64,000 nucleotides of DNA from Sandaracinaceae bacterium (GCA_016706685.1 JADJJE010000002.1:248001-312000), one strand, 5' to 3'; shown: positions 23,760 to 33,336, numbered from the stretch's first letter. A program made the numbers and translations. Notes: generated by a model from the letters alone, not told the origin.

Positions 23760-26444
23760 ATGACGTCTCAGCTTGCCTTCTCCGCTCTCTGTCGTGTTCG
23801 CGCCCTGTGTTCTCTGCCCCGTGCGTGCACGTTGATGCTGTTCGCAGGGCTCGCGCTCTCGGGCTGTGGCAGCGACGGCGACCCCATGCGAGGGGATGGC
23901 GGCATGGACGATGGCTCCATGATGATGATGGACGACATGAGCGTCCGCGACCTGGGGCCCGACACGGGACCCAACCTCTGCGGCAACGGGGTGCTGGACA
24001 CGGGCGAGGTCTGCGACGACCGAAACTCGCTCAACGGCGATGGCTGCTCGGGCGACTGCACCACCATCGGCGCGAACTTCACGTGCGTCGTGGGCATGCT
24101 CTGCGCGCGCTGCGGCGACGGCGAGGTCGGGGCGGGTGAAGCGTGCGACGACGGCATGACGCCCGCCGGGAACGACGGCTGCGCGGCGGACTGCCGGAGC
24201 ATCGAGGCGGAGTTCAACTGCCCCATGGAGGGCGAGGCCTGCGAGCGCTGCGGCAACGGCATGCGCGAGGCCTTCGAGGGCTGTGACGACGGAAACTACA
24301 TGGACGAAGACGGCTGCGGGCTCGACTGTCAGGTGGAGCCCGGGTTCTCGTGTCCCGTCGTGGACGCCGAGTGCGAGGAGTGCGGCGACAGCGTCATCGA
24401 CACATTCGAGGCTTGTGACGACGGGGGCTTCGTGGCCGGTGACGGGTGCTCCGACGTGTGTCAGGTCGAGCCGGGCTGGGACTGCTCGTTCGACGTGTGC
24501 GTGGCGGCCGAGTGTGGCGACGGCATCCGCGCCGGCGCCGAGACCTGCGATGACGGCGGGCGCATCTCGGGTGACGGTTGCAGCTTCCTGTGCCGCACCG
24601 AGCCGGGCTTCGTGTGCATCACCGCGGGCACGCCCTGCCGCGCCACGGTGTGCGGTGACTCTGCCGTCGAGGCGCAAGAACAGTGCGACGACGGCGACGC
24701 GCTGCCTCTCGACGGCTGTGACGAGGACTGCCAGATCGAGCCGAACTTCCAGTGTCCTACGCCGGGCGCGGACTGCGTGGTCGCCGTGTGCGGCAACGGT
24801 GTGATCGAGGGCATCGAGTCGTGCGATGACATGAACAACGCGGCCCCCGGCTGCAGCGCGGCCTGCCAACTGGAGCCCGGCTTCAACTGCCCGACTGCGG
24901 GTGCGGCCTGCGTGGCCACGGACTGCGGCGACGGCGTCCTCGAGGGCACCGAGGAGTGCGACGACTGCAACGAAGACGACAACGACGGCTGCAGCAGCGC
25001 GTGCGCGCTCGAGCCCTTCTTCGAGTGCGCGGCGGTCGCGAACAGCTGCTCCATGTCCGGGCTGTGCGCGCCCATCACGCGCTACGTGCGCATCGCGGAG
25101 TTCCCTGCTCCGATGGCCCAGCCGCAGGCGGTCCACTACGACCCCCTCACGCGCTCGTTCATCGCGTACGGGTTCGCGCCCGCCCAGGGCTATCAAGAGG
25201 TGTGCCTGGACGGAACGCTCGTGCCCCCCATGACGCGTAACCGTCCGCGCGCGCTCATTGGCGGCAGCCTCGACGGCTCCACCTACGATCCCTTCAATGA
25301 TCGCTGGCTCTTCATTCAGCAGAGCGGCGAGCTGAACGAGGTGGAGCGGGTGGTGAACGGCGAGAACCCCGACTGCGTGGTGCAGCCTCCGGTCGGGGAG
25401 TTCTGCCTCGTGGCGGCGCCGCGCACGCTACCGGGCCTCGGCACGGCGGGCGGCATCGCCGTGGGAGACGACGGCCGGCTCTACGCGTGCAACCACTTCA
25501 CCGAGACCATCCAGGTGTTCGAGCGGTTCGGGAGCACCGTGGTGCAGAGCATCCCGGCGCCCACCGATGGCCCCTACCTCGACAACCTCTACACGCTGCC
25601 CGGCGAGGGCCTCATTGGCTACTACAACCGCCCGCCTGGCGCAGGCGCCGGGGACCAACGCTTCTCGTTCCATCGCTACGACGGCACGCTGGTGGGGCGC
25701 TCCGCCATCCCAGGGACGCTTTTCCTGAATGGGCGGCCTTTCCCAGCGAACTCCGACGGCGGCGAAGCGGCCCCGGACGGAGGCTTCTTCCTGGTGTGCA
25801 GCGAGTACCTCACCAACGGCGGCATGAGCAACGGCATCTGCCAGCTGTTCTCGCGCGCGTGCACGGCGGACGTGGAGTGCGCCTCTCGCGTCCCCGGCAC
25901 CGCGTGCAAGCTGGACGCGATGGAGACCGAGGGCGTCCCGCCCTACTGCTTTGCGCCCACGTCCGCGCGCGACGACGCCTACTCGGTGGCCATCAACAGC
26001 GCCAACCACGACCTCGACGTGCTCCGCAACGACACGCGGAGCGCCTCGGTGTGCACGGGTTCGCCGGTGTCCATCCTGAGCGTCACACCCCCGAGCCTGG
26101 GCGGCAGCGTGATGATCGCGGTGGGCGACGGCTCGCTCATCTACACGCCGCTCGCCGGCGCCTGCGGCGGCGTGGAGACGTTCGAGTACACCGCCGACCT
26201 GGGCGGCGAGACCGACACCGCCGTGGTGCGCGTGCTGATCGAGTGCGTGTGCGGCGACGACATCACTCAGGCCAACGAGCAGTGCGACGATGGCGGGAAC
26301 GAGCCCGGCGACGGCTGCAGCCCCACGTGCCGGTTCGAGCCCGCCTGTGGCAATGACCGCCTGGACGTGGGCGAGCAGTGTGATGACGGCAACGTGGTGC
26401 CCGACGACGGCTGTAGCCCCACGTGCACGCTGGAGTTCGGGTGA
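23760..26444 (+). CDS. Lipoprotein with ten DUF4215 (myxo Cys-rich) repeats
   Basis: An 894-residue surface lipoprotein. Signal peptide with lipobox ALSG-Cys; Met-rich linker (MMMMDD). Eight Cys-rich repeats of the DUF4215/TIGR02232 type follow, each like CGNGVLDTGEVCDDRN then DGC and C. A roughly 300-residue region with PxxRY, LPGLGTAGGIAVGDDGRLYAC and FERFG looks like a six- or seven-bladed propeller. An Ig-like segment follows (SVTPPSLGGSVMI, FEYTADLGG), and two more DUF4215 repeats close the chain. ATG 23760 has GGAG five bases upstream, giving a long signal n-region. The esterase start overlaps its stop (GTGA). Likely an adhesin or displayed scaffold. Confidence 0.85.
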   Translation: MTSQLAFSALCRVRALCSLPRACTLMLFAGLALSGCGSDGDPMRGDGGMDDGSMMMMDDMSVRDLGPDTGPNLCGNGVLDTGEVCDDRNSLNGDGCSGDCTTIGANFTCVVGMLCARCGDGEVGAGEACDDGMTPAGNDGCAADCRSIEAEFNCPMEGEACERCGNGMREAFEGCDDGNYMDEDGCGLDCQVEPGFSCPVVDAECEECGDSVIDTFEACDDGGFVAGDGCSDVCQVEPGWDCSFDVCVAAECGDGIRAGAETCDDGGRISGDGCSFLCRTEPGFVCITAGTPCRATVCGDSAVEAQEQCDDGDALPLDGCDEDCQIEPNFQCPTPGADCVVAVCGNGVIEGIESCDDMNNAAPGCSAACQLEPGFNCPTAGAACVATDCGDGVLEGTEECDDCNEDDNDGCSSACALEPFFECAAVANSCSMSGLCAPITRYVRIAEFPAPMAQPQAVHYDPLTRSFIAYGFAPAQGYQEVCLDGTLVPPMTRNRPRALIGGSLDGSTYDPFNDRWLFIQQSGELNEVERVVNGENPDCVVQPPVGEFCLVAAPRTLPGLGTAGGIAVGDDGRLYACNHFTETIQVFERFGSTVVQSIPAPTDGPYLDNLYTLPGEGLIGYYNRPPGAGAGDQRFSFHRYDGTLVGRSAIPGTLFLNGRPFPANSDGGEAAPDGGFFLVCSEYLTNGGMSNGICQLFSRACTADVECASRVPGTACKLDAMETEGVPPYCFAPTSARDDAYSVAINSANHDLDVLRNDTRSASVCTGSPVSILSVTPPSLGGSVMIAVGDGSLIYTPLAGACGGVETFEYTADLGGETDTAVVRVLIECVCGDDITQANEQCDDGGNEPGDGCSPTCRFEPACGNDRLDVGEQCDDGNVVPDDGCSPTCTLEFG

Positions 26445-27538
26445 AGCTGGCGCGCGGGACGCGACGTCTCCCGCTCCGGATGCCGCTCTCCGCGCTCGCG
26501 CTCGTGGGCGCGGTGCTGAGCGGCTGCGGGGACGACGGCGGCAACCCGGCTGCGGCGTTGGGTGAGCCAGACCTCGCGGGATGGGAGGGCAGCGCCGCGC
26601 TCGCGCTCACTCCTGCCACGCTGCCCGCCGGGCTTTCGCAGCTGGACGCCAGCTTCTACCCCGGTGTCCCGTGTGGGGCCTACCCGGAAGACCTGGTGGA
26701 CCTGGTCGTGCCGAACGGTCTCACCGGCCCCGCGCCGCTGTTCCTGTTCTTCCACGGCGGGGGGTTCACGGGCGGCACGCGCACACAGGTGTACGGCGGG
26801 AGCGACGCGGAGGACCTGCGGGCCCTGGTGGAGGCAGGCGTGGTGTACGCCACCGCCGACTACCGCCTGCTCTCGGAGCCCGACGCCGAGGGGGTGATCA
26901 AGCCCATGCAAGACGGCCAGGTGTGCCTGCAGTACCTGCGGTTGCACGCGGCCGAGCTGGGCATCGACCCCACCCGGGTGGTGGTGGCCGGCAACTCGGC
27001 CGGTGCCGGCCTGAGCCTGTGGCTGGCCACCGCCAGCGAGATGGGAGTGAGCAACCACGAGCACCCGGTGCTGCGGCAGTCCACACGCGTGAGCGGCGTG
27101 GTCGCGCTCGAGACCCAAGCCACCTACGACCTCGCGCGTTGGGACACCGACGTGTTCCTCGTCTACAACTTCGACCTGCTGACGCTGGCCGCTGCCATCG
27201 GACTCGATGGCCGTCTGCTGGCGTTCTTCGCCATCACCGACCTGGCAGACTTCGACTCCCCGGAGACACAGACCTACCGCCGCGCGGTGGACATGCTGGG
27301 CCTGCTGAGCCACGACGACCCTCCCATCTTCGTGCGCAACGAGAACACGCCCGTATCACGGCCGCTGACCCCGGACGTGGCGTTCCACCACCCCGACCAC
27401 GCGCGCGCCGTGTACGACCGGGCGCTCGCGGTCGGAGTCCCGGTGGTGGCTTACGCGTCGGGCCGCGACATCGTGGACCCGAGCGGTGAGGACGTGGTGG
27501 ACTTCGCGCTGCGTGTCCTGGACGTCACGGCGCCGTGA
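26441..27538 (+). CDS. Lipoprotein alpha/beta-hydrolase (HSL-type esterase)
   Basis: A 365-residue predicted secreted lipoprotein esterase. Lipobox LSG-Cys29, then an alpha/beta-hydrolase: oxyanion motif HGGGF (105-109) and nucleophile elbow GNSAG with Ser176, as in hormone-sensitive-lipase/carboxylesterase families. A late His is in the FHHPDHARAVYD region. GTG 26441 was chosen over the longer in-frame ATG at 26423 because it overlaps the previous stop as GTGA and has CTGGAG seven bases upstream. Being coupled to a Cys-rich surface lipoprotein suggests both act on the same extracellular target. Confidence 0.85.
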   Translation: MKLARGTRRLPLRMPLSALALVGAVLSGCGDDGGNPAAALGEPDLAGWEGSAALALTPATLPAGLSQLDASFYPGVPCGAYPEDLVDLVVPNGLTGPAPLFLFFHGGGFTGGTRTQVYGGSDAEDLRALVEAGVVYATADYRLLSEPDAEGVIKPMQDGQVCLQYLRLHAAELGIDPTRVVVAGNSAGAGLSLWLATASEMGVSNHEHPVLRQSTRVSGVVALETQATYDLARWDTDVFLVYNFDLLTLAAAIGLDGRLLAFFAITDLADFDSPETQTYRRAVDMLGLLSHDDPPIFVRNENTPVSRPLTPDVAFHHPDHARAVYDRALAVGVPVVAYASGRDIVDPSGEDVVDFALRVLDVTAP

Positions 27539-27565
27539 GCCTTGCGTTGCGCAGGGCGGGTGCAG

Positions 27566-28714
27566 TCACCTGCGCGTGAGGAACGCACGCATGCGCGGCA
27601 GGGCCGCGAGCACCTCCACGCTGCGCCCGTGTCCGCTCGGGCCCGGCGCAAACGCGGGCGGCAGCGGGGCGCTCGACTTGGTGGCCCAGAACAGGAGCGG
27701 GCCAGCCGCGCCGGTGCGGGCAAGATCCAGGAAGGCCGCGCCGCTCTTGCCGCTGTAGCCCGTGTCGAGCGGTGGGCCGCCAGCCAGGGTGAAGCGCGCG
27801 ATGGCGTCGAGCCCACCGCTGGTGACGCGCCCGTAGCCGAGTCCCAGGTAGCCGCCGTCCACGTGGAGGTTGGCGGCGAGCTCGCCGCGCGACGGCGCGC
27901 GGGCGTGCCCGTGGGAGTCGGTCTCGAGCGCCCCATGCTGGCCCATCAACGCCGCCGTGCGCTCGGCCAGTGACACGATCCGCGCGTGGCTGGTGACGGG
28001 CCAGGGCGTGACGCGCACCGCGACCAGCTTCGGAACCTCGCGGAAGCCGAGGCCGCGCCGGGCGGCGAGGGCGAAGCCCAGCAGCAGCCCAGCCGAGGTG
28101 CAGGTGCTGCCCACGGCCACCATCACCGTGCGCGGAGCGGGCAGCTCACCACGGGCCACCTGCTCGGCCAGCTCGAGCGCGGCCGACACGTAGCCGAGCG
28201 CGCCGAGCGGCGTGGCTCCGCCCGGCACCATCACGTACGAGCGCCGCCCCTGCTGGCGGTCGCGCAGGTGCGTGCGCGCAAGGCCATACGGGAGGTACGA
28301 CCAGTGCGGCAGCTCCTCCACCTGGGCGTGCGTCAGCGTGACCTCGAGGTTCTCGTGGGCGGCCTCGGTGTCGGGCTGCGGGAAGAGCAGGGCACAGGGC
28401 TCGAGGCCCACCCGACGCGCATGCAACGCCGTGGCGGCGGCGTGGTTGCTGCCGAAGGCCCCCGTCGAGACGATGTGCGTGGCGCCTTGCGCGAGCGCGT
28501 CCGCGAAGAGCACCTCGAGGGTTCGGATCTTGTTGCCGCCGTAGGCCACCGCGCTCAGGTCGTCACGCTTGACCCACAGCTCGGGCGTGCCCTGTCCCAG
28601 GCGCCCACGCAGCGCGGTCAGCGCCTGGACAGGCGTGGGCAGGTCGCCCAGGTCCGCGAAGGGCACCGCCGACGTCAGGCTGGGGAAGTGGGTGTGCAGG
28701 GCCCGCTGGCTCAT
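27566..28714 (-). CDS. PLP-dependent D-cysteine desulfhydrase/ACC-deaminase family protein
   Basis: A 382-residue fold-type II PLP enzyme of the D-cysteine desulfhydrase/1-aminocyclopropane-1-carboxylate deaminase group. The PLP lysine is Lys62 in AYGGNKIRTLE, preceded by ELWVKRDDLS; a Ser/Asn-phosphate loop is seen as FGSNHAAA and the Gly-rich loop as VGSTCTSAGLLLG. Family members release ammonia and a keto acid from small amino acids. Which substrate is used cannot be told, since the residues separating the two activities were not compared. It converges with the esterase gene across 27 bases. Confidence 0.85.
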   Translation of the reverse strand: MSQRALHTHFPSLTSAVPFADLGDLPTPVQALTALRGRLGQGTPELWVKRDDLSAVAYGGNKIRTLEVLFADALAQGATHIVSTGAFGSNHAAATALHARRVGLEPCALLFPQPDTEAAHENLEVTLTHAQVEELPHWSYLPYGLARTHLRDRQQGRRSYVMVPGGATPLGALGYVSAALELAEQVARGELPAPRTVMVAVGSTCTSAGLLLGFALAARRGLGFREVPKLVAVRVTPWPVTSHARIVSLAERTAALMGQHGALETDSHGHARAPSRGELAANLHVDGGYLGLGYGRVTSGGLDAIARFTLAGGPPLDTGYSGKSGAAFLDLARTGAAGPLLFWATKSSAPLPPAFAPGPSGHGRSVEVLAALPRMRAFLTRR

Positions 28715-28793
28715 CCGGCGGTCAGACTACCATGGGCGGCGCGGCGAGAATTCATGGGCACCACGCGCGCGGGTGGTTCAAGCTGCGGCCCCC

Positions 28794-29450
28794 ATGGGAC
28801 TCCTCGGCGGCAGCGTTTCTTACACTCGGTTCTACGTGCGCGGTGATGCGCCCAGCGGCAACTTTCGCTCGCGCTTCGAGAAGGCGGTCGCCCACGACGC
28901 GTTCCGGCCGCTGGCGGCGGAGGAAGAAGAGGACGAGCGCGTGGGCTGGTGCTCCATCCGCGACCCGTTCGTCATCGAGCTAGAGCGCGACGACTTCCTT
29001 TATGCGGACCACGTGCACCTCGGGCTGCGCATCGACCGCTGGCGCGTGCCGCGCAACCTCTTCAAGGCGCACTACGCCATCGCCGAGCGCGAGCTGATGG
29101 ACACACAGGGCATCCACCGTCTGAGCCGCTCACAGAAAGAAGACCTGCAGGTCTTCGTCATGCGCCGCCTCCGCAAGCAGACCATCCCGGCCATGCGCCA
29201 CGTGGAGCTCTCGTGGGAGCTGGGCACCGGGCTCGTGCGCATCGCCAGCACCAGCAAGCCGGTGTTGGCCCACGCCGTCATCCAGTTCGAGAAGACGTTC
29301 AAGCTGCAGATCGCCGAGCACGGCGTGCTCACGGGCATGGAGCGCGCAGGCTTCGACGAGGCGCGCCTCACCAAGCTGGTGGCGCTCCAGCCGGCGCGCT
29401 TGCACGCCGAGGACGAGCCCGCGAAGCGCGGCGCAAAGGCGGAGGGCTGA
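28794..29450 (+). CDS. RdgC-like recombination-associated protein, short form
   Basis: A 218-residue protein that resembles the N-terminal and central parts of RdgC, the DNA-binding ring that antagonises RecA: opening GGSVSYTRFYVRGD, then EDERVGWCSIRDP, LRIDRWRVPRNLFKAHYAIAE (the conserved Val-Pro region) and TSKPVLAHAVIQFEKTF. E. coli RdgC has about 300 residues, so this copy is short by about a quarter. The ATG at 28794 starts the conserved part. It is followed three bases later by a 192-residue gene that may supply the missing portion or act with it. Confidence 0.7.
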   Translation: MGLLGGSVSYTRFYVRGDAPSGNFRSRFEKAVAHDAFRPLAAEEEEDERVGWCSIRDPFVIELERDDFLYADHVHLGLRIDRWRVPRNLFKAHYAIAERELMDTQGIHRLSRSQKEDLQVFVMRRLRKQTIPAMRHVELSWELGTGLVRIASTSKPVLAHAVIQFEKTFKLQIAEHGVLTGMERAGFDEARLTKLVALQPARLHAEDEPAKRGAKAEG

Positions 29451-29453
29451 GGC

Positions 29454-30032
29454 ATGGACTTGCTCGATCAGATCGATGGCGTACGGTTCCTGGGCCGTGA
29501 GTGGCTGCTGTACCTGTGGTACGAGAGCGAGCGCATGGGCGCCGACGACCGGGACGCCCTGCGCGCCGACGCCACCGTCCCGCTGGTGCGCCCGCCGCAA
29601 GAGCTGTTCACGCCGCCGGGCGTGGACCCGTTCGCGCTCTACGTGACCAGCCCGCTGGTGCTCGAGGCGCGCTTCGACGTGGTGGAGCGCGTGAGCATCA
29701 CCGGCACCGAGCCGAGTGAGTCGAACGAGGCGCGCGCGGCGCTGCGCGAAGGCAAGCTGCCCGCCAAGCTCAAGCTCGAGATCGTGCGCGGTGAGCGCGA
29801 ATGGGCCTGCACCATGGACGGCGACACGCTGTCCTTGTCCGCCGTGCGCCTGCCGGCGGAGCTGAAGAAGGAGGAAGAGGCCGCGCTCGAGGAGCGCCTG
29901 TACCTCATGGCCGAGCTCGAGGGCATGCTGGACGCGCTGCTGCAACAGTACGTGGACCTGCGGCTGACCAAGCGCTTTGCCAGCACGGTGCGGCCCGCCA
30001 TGCGCGCGTGGATCCTCTCCGACATCGAGTGA
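29454..30032 (+). CDS. Hypothetical partner of the RdgC-like protein
   Basis: A 192-residue acidic soluble protein starting three bases after the RdgC-like stop, so surely co-transcribed. It opens with GVRFLGREWLLYLWYESE, a Trp/Tyr-rich helix that reminds me of a segment in longer RdgC-related proteins, but I could not align it. The middle holds a basic-acidic stretch (GKLPAKLKLEIVRGE) and the end a long helix (KKEEEAALEERLYLMAELEG). No enzymatic motif is seen. The tight linkage suggests a two-subunit nuclease or recombination factor; this is inference from context. Confidence 0.6.
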   Translation: MDLLDQIDGVRFLGREWLLYLWYESERMGADDRDALRADATVPLVRPPQELFTPPGVDPFALYVTSPLVLEARFDVVERVSITGTEPSESNEARAALREGKLPAKLKLEIVRGEREWACTMDGDTLSLSAVRLPAELKKEEEAALEERLYLMAELEGMLDALLQQYVDLRLTKRFASTVRPAMRAWILSDIE

Positions 30033-30050
30033 GCAAACCGGCCGGAACCC

Positions 30051-30875
30051 TCAGCGGTGCCGCGCCAAGAACGCCTCGATCGCGTTGTACTCGCGCAGCA
30101 GCTCGCGTGGGTCGTGCGGCTCATTGTGATACGCGTCCACCGCCACCAGCGTGGCCTGCGGCATCAGCTCCGCCAAGGCTACCGAGTCCTCGGGAGGCGC
30201 GATCTCGTCGCGCGTGTGCTGCAGGATCAGCGTGGGCGCGCGGAACGACGCGAGGGCCAGGTCGTTGCGGAAGGGGTTCGTCACCAGGAATGGCGGCGCG
30301 AAGTGACGCAGCGCCATCATGTCAGTGCGCAAGAATGGCGTCCGCAGGATGAGCGCACGCGGTGGCCGGCGCGCGGCCAGTTGCCCTGCGAAGCACGTCC
30401 CGAGCGAGGTGCCGAAGTACACCACGCGGGCGGCGTCCACGTCGGCGCGGGCAGCGAGCTGCGCCATCACGCGCGCCAGGTCGGCGGTCACGGCCACCTC
30501 CGAGGGTTCGCCCCCCGAGCGGCCGTAACCACGGTACTCGGGGAGAGCCACCGCGAAGCCGAGACGGTTCAGCCAGTCGAAGGCATCCGCGGCGCCGCGG
30601 TCGATGCGGTCGCCGTTGCCGTGCAACACGACCACGAGCGGGAAAGGTCCTGCCCCATCAGGGGGCCGGAACCACACATCGGTCGCCACTCCGTCCGGGT
30701 GCGTGATGCGCAGCTCGTGCGTGCCCGGTGGTGCGGCGTTCACCTGGGCAGGGCCAGCGCCAGGGAAGAACAACAAGGACTGCGCTCGGTAGAGCACCAC
30801 GCAGTACGCCGTGTAGAGCGCGAACAGTACGCCGAGGCAGCCGATGGTGCGACGCTTCGAGGAGGTCACCCTCAC
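30051..30875 (-). CDS. Membrane-anchored alpha/beta-hydrolase (BEM46/ABHD13-like)
   Basis: A 274-residue alpha/beta-hydrolase with an N-terminal membrane helix (about 12-30). Seen: HGNGD (85-89), EYRGYGRSGG, nucleophile elbow GTSLG with Ser157, an acid in HTRDEIAP and the base in DAYHNEP. Layout matches the BEM46/ABHD13-like group of serine hydrolases, whose substrates are mostly unknown. The GTG start at 30875 overlaps the stop of the GIY-YIG gene by four bases (GTGA), so translation is coupled. Confidence 0.85.
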   Translation of the reverse strand: MRVTSSKRRTIGCLGVLFALYTAYCVVLYRAQSLLFFPGAGPAQVNAAPPGTHELRITHPDGVATDVWFRPPDGAGPFPLVVVLHGNGDRIDRGAADAFDWLNRLGFAVALPEYRGYGRSGGEPSEVAVTADLARVMAQLAARADVDAARVVYFGTSLGTCFAGQLAARRPPRALILRTPFLRTDMMALRHFAPPFLVTNPFRNDLALASFRAPTLILQHTRDEIAPPEDSVALAELMPQATLVAVDAYHNEPHDPRELLREYNAIEAFLARHR

Positions 30876-31714
30876 GCGCCGCGATCCACGTCGGACCGCG
30901 CGCGGATGAACAGCGCGTCCCGATCTGTGCGTGAGACGAAGGTGCCCGCCGCTCCACTCTTGCTCAAGGCGTCGTGGAGGCGCGCCGCGTCCCTCTCGAA
31001 GAAGTGCTTGAGCAGGACGAGCTTCTCCTGGACGTCACCCGCTTCACGGCGGGCTCGCGGCCTCTCGAGCAGTGCGCGCGCGAGCTCCCCCAGGAAGGCG
31101 CCCTCTTCGCCCGCGAGGAACCGAGGCAGGCTTTCGACGATGCCCGCGGGGAGCTGCCTCACCCCGACCAAGCGCGATCCCCGAAGAGAGACGTGCGCGG
31201 GGAGCGCTGCGCGCTTCTCCGGGTGGCCGACCAAGCCGAGGAGTTCTACGAGAGCGTCGAAGGCGAGTTTCGCGCGGAGCCGAGAGCGGAACGTCCCGTA
31301 CCACTCTAGCCCTTGCGTCCCGTACTCCTCCGACTGGGTGGTGAAGCACAAGAGCACGTGCCGCTCGGTCCGCCCGAAGCCGATGGCCGGGTAGAGGAAC
31401 GTGAAGGCGCCCTCCACGTTGAGGACCGGCCTCAGCTCCCGAATCAGCGCGTTCTCGGCGAGCAATGCGGCCTCCTCTGAGGCGACCTCTTCGTAGCTGA
31501 GGCTGCTCGCCGCCTTCACGATGCGATGCATCTTGCGGTGGGCCTTCTTGCGCCCCGCATTGCGATAGCTGGCCAAGCGACGACGCAGGTTCTTGGCCTT
31601 GCCGACATAGATGACGACGCCCTCGGCGTCTGCGTAGCGATATACGCCGGGACCCGTGCCGACCCGGGCGAGGAACCCTTCGCCGAACTTGAGGTCGAAC
31701 GCGAGCAGAGGCAC
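30872..31714 (-). CDS. GIY-YIG domain protein (UvrC-N/Cho-like)
   Basis: A 280-residue protein with an N-terminal GIY-YIG nuclease domain: Gly23-Val24-Tyr25 (GPGVYRY), Tyr36-Val-Gly (VIYVGKAKNLRRRLASY) with the catalytic Arg near 44, and Glu in SEEAALLAENALIRE, as in UvrC and DNA polymerase III epsilon-linked/Cho nucleases. The C-terminal 170 residues lack the UvrC HhH or RNase H parts. It likely cuts DNA in repair, but may be a standalone nuclease. GTG start at 31714. Coupled to the downstream hydrolase, with no clear functional link. Confidence 0.8.
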   Translation of the reverse strand: MPLLAFDLKFGEGFLARVGTGPGVYRYADAEGVVIYVGKAKNLRRRLASYRNAGRKKAHRKMHRIVKAASSLSYEEVASEEAALLAENALIRELRPVLNVEGAFTFLYPAIGFGRTERHVLLCFTTQSEEYGTQGLEWYGTFRSRLRAKLAFDALVELLGLVGHPEKRAALPAHVSLRGSRLVGVRQLPAGIVESLPRFLAGEEGAFLGELARALLERPRARREAGDVQEKLVLLKHFFERDAARLHDALSKSGAAGTFVSRTDRDALFIRARSDVDRGA

Positions 31715-31790
31715 GGTGGCCTTCTTACCATGGAGCGGGCAGTTGGGATTCCGCCCGAGCCCTTGCGAGGCTTCGCGCTACCATGCGGGC

Positions 31791-33289
31791 ATGTCTGCTG
31801 CCCCTCTGTTTGCATTCGACAACACCTACGCCAACGAGCTCGAGGGGTTCTACTCACGCTTCGATCCGCCCGGGTTCCCAAGCCCGCGGCTGGTGCTGCT
31901 GAACGAAGCGCTCGCCACGGAGCTGGGCCTCGACGTGGCCGCGCTGCGCGGGCAGGCCGCCGACGTGCTCAGTGCCACGCGCATCCCCGAAGGCGCAGTG
32001 CCGCTGGCGCAGGCCTACGCGGGCCACCAGTTCGGCGGGCTCTCGCCTCAGCTGGGCGACGGGCGCGCGCTCCTGCTGGGCGAGCTGATCGACACGCACG
32101 GGAAGCGTCGTGACCTGCACCTGAAGGGCTCGGGGCGCACCCCCTTCTCGCGTGGCGGCGATGGCTTCGCCACGCTCGGGCCCGTGCTGCGCGAGTACGT
32201 GATGGGAGAGGCCATGCACCACTTGGGCATCCCCACCACGCGCGCGCTCGCCGCGGTGACCACGGGTGCGCAGGTGCGCCGTGAGGGGCTCCTGCCGGGC
32301 GCTGTGCTGGCGCGCGTGGCCCAGAGCCACATTCGCGTGGGCACCTTCCAGTTCTTCGCCATCCGCGACGACGTGCCGAAGCTGCAGCAGCTGGTGCGCT
32401 ACACGCTGGCCCGCCACTACCCCGAGCACGTGGACGCGGCGAACCCGGCGCTGGCGCTGCTGCGTGAGGCGATCACGGCGCAGGCCTCGCTCATCGCGCA
32501 GTGGATGCTGGTGGGCTTCATCCACGGCGTCATGAACACCGACAACATGACGCTCTCGGGCGAGACCATCGACTACGGGCCTTGCGCGTTCATGGACGTC
32601 TACCACCCCGGCACGGTGTTCAGCTCCATCGACCGGCAGGGCCGCTACGCCTACGGCAACCAGCCGGGCATTGGTCAGTGGAACCTGGCGCGCCTGGCCG
32701 AGGCGCTGCTGCCGCTCTTGGACCCCGACGAGAAGCGCGCCATCGACCTCGCGCAGGACGCGCTCGGTGTCTATCCCGTCACCTACATGGCGTGCTGGCT
32801 CCGCGGCATGCGCGCGAAGCTGGGCCTGACCACGCAGGTCACCGACGGCAGCGCGAGCGCGATGAAGAGGACGGCACGCTGGCCGAGGAACTGCTCGGGC
32901 TCATGGACGCGCAGAAGGTGGACTTCACCAGCACGTTCCGCGTCCTGTCCCAGGTGGTGCGCGGCGATGCGGCCCCAGCCCGCGTGCGCTTCGCTGACCC
33001 CACGGCGTTCGACGCGTGGACCCACGCTTGGCAGGACCGCCTCGCGCGGCAGGGCGAGCCCGCGGATGCCGTCGCGCAGCGCATGGACCGGACCAACCCC
33101 GTGTACATCCCGCGCAACCACAAGGTGGAAGAGGCGCTCAGCGCCGCCGTGGCCGGAGACCTCACCCCGTTCATGACGCTGCTCGACGTGCTGGCCCGCC
33201 CGTTCGAAGAGCGCGCGGGACTAGAGGCCTACGCCGAGCCGGCTCCGCCGGCGTTCGAAGAGACCTTCCAGACCTTCTGCGGGACGTGA
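31791..33289 (+). pseudogene. selO: SelO (YdiU) protein adenylyltransferase, split by an apparent frameshift
   Basis: SelO is a pseudokinase-fold enzyme that transfers AMP to Ser/Thr/Tyr of target proteins in oxidative-stress control. Frame one (ATG 31791, running to a stop at 33176) holds GHQFGGLSPQLGDGRALLLG, DLHLKGSGRTPFSRGGDG, NTDNMTLSGETIDYGP and RAKLGLTTQ. The conserved continuation EDGTLAEELLGLMD...FRVL...NPVYIPRNHKVEEAL...FCGT lies in another frame that ends at 33289. The switch falls in a GC-rich tract at about 32848-32866 and is repaired by adding one base, giving about 499 residues, normal for SelO. An assembly or sequencing error is more likely than decay, since both halves are intact. 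Confidence 0.85.
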
Positions 33290-33336
33290 GCGCCGCGCGA
33301 CGAGGGGGGTCTGCACATCTCCGACGGGGCCGACTC

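Noticed and set aside
31791..33289. Selenocysteine or programmed frameshift as the cause of the selO break
   Set aside because: No in-frame TGA is involved, and no slippery heptamer with a following pseudoknot was evident; a simple indel explains it.
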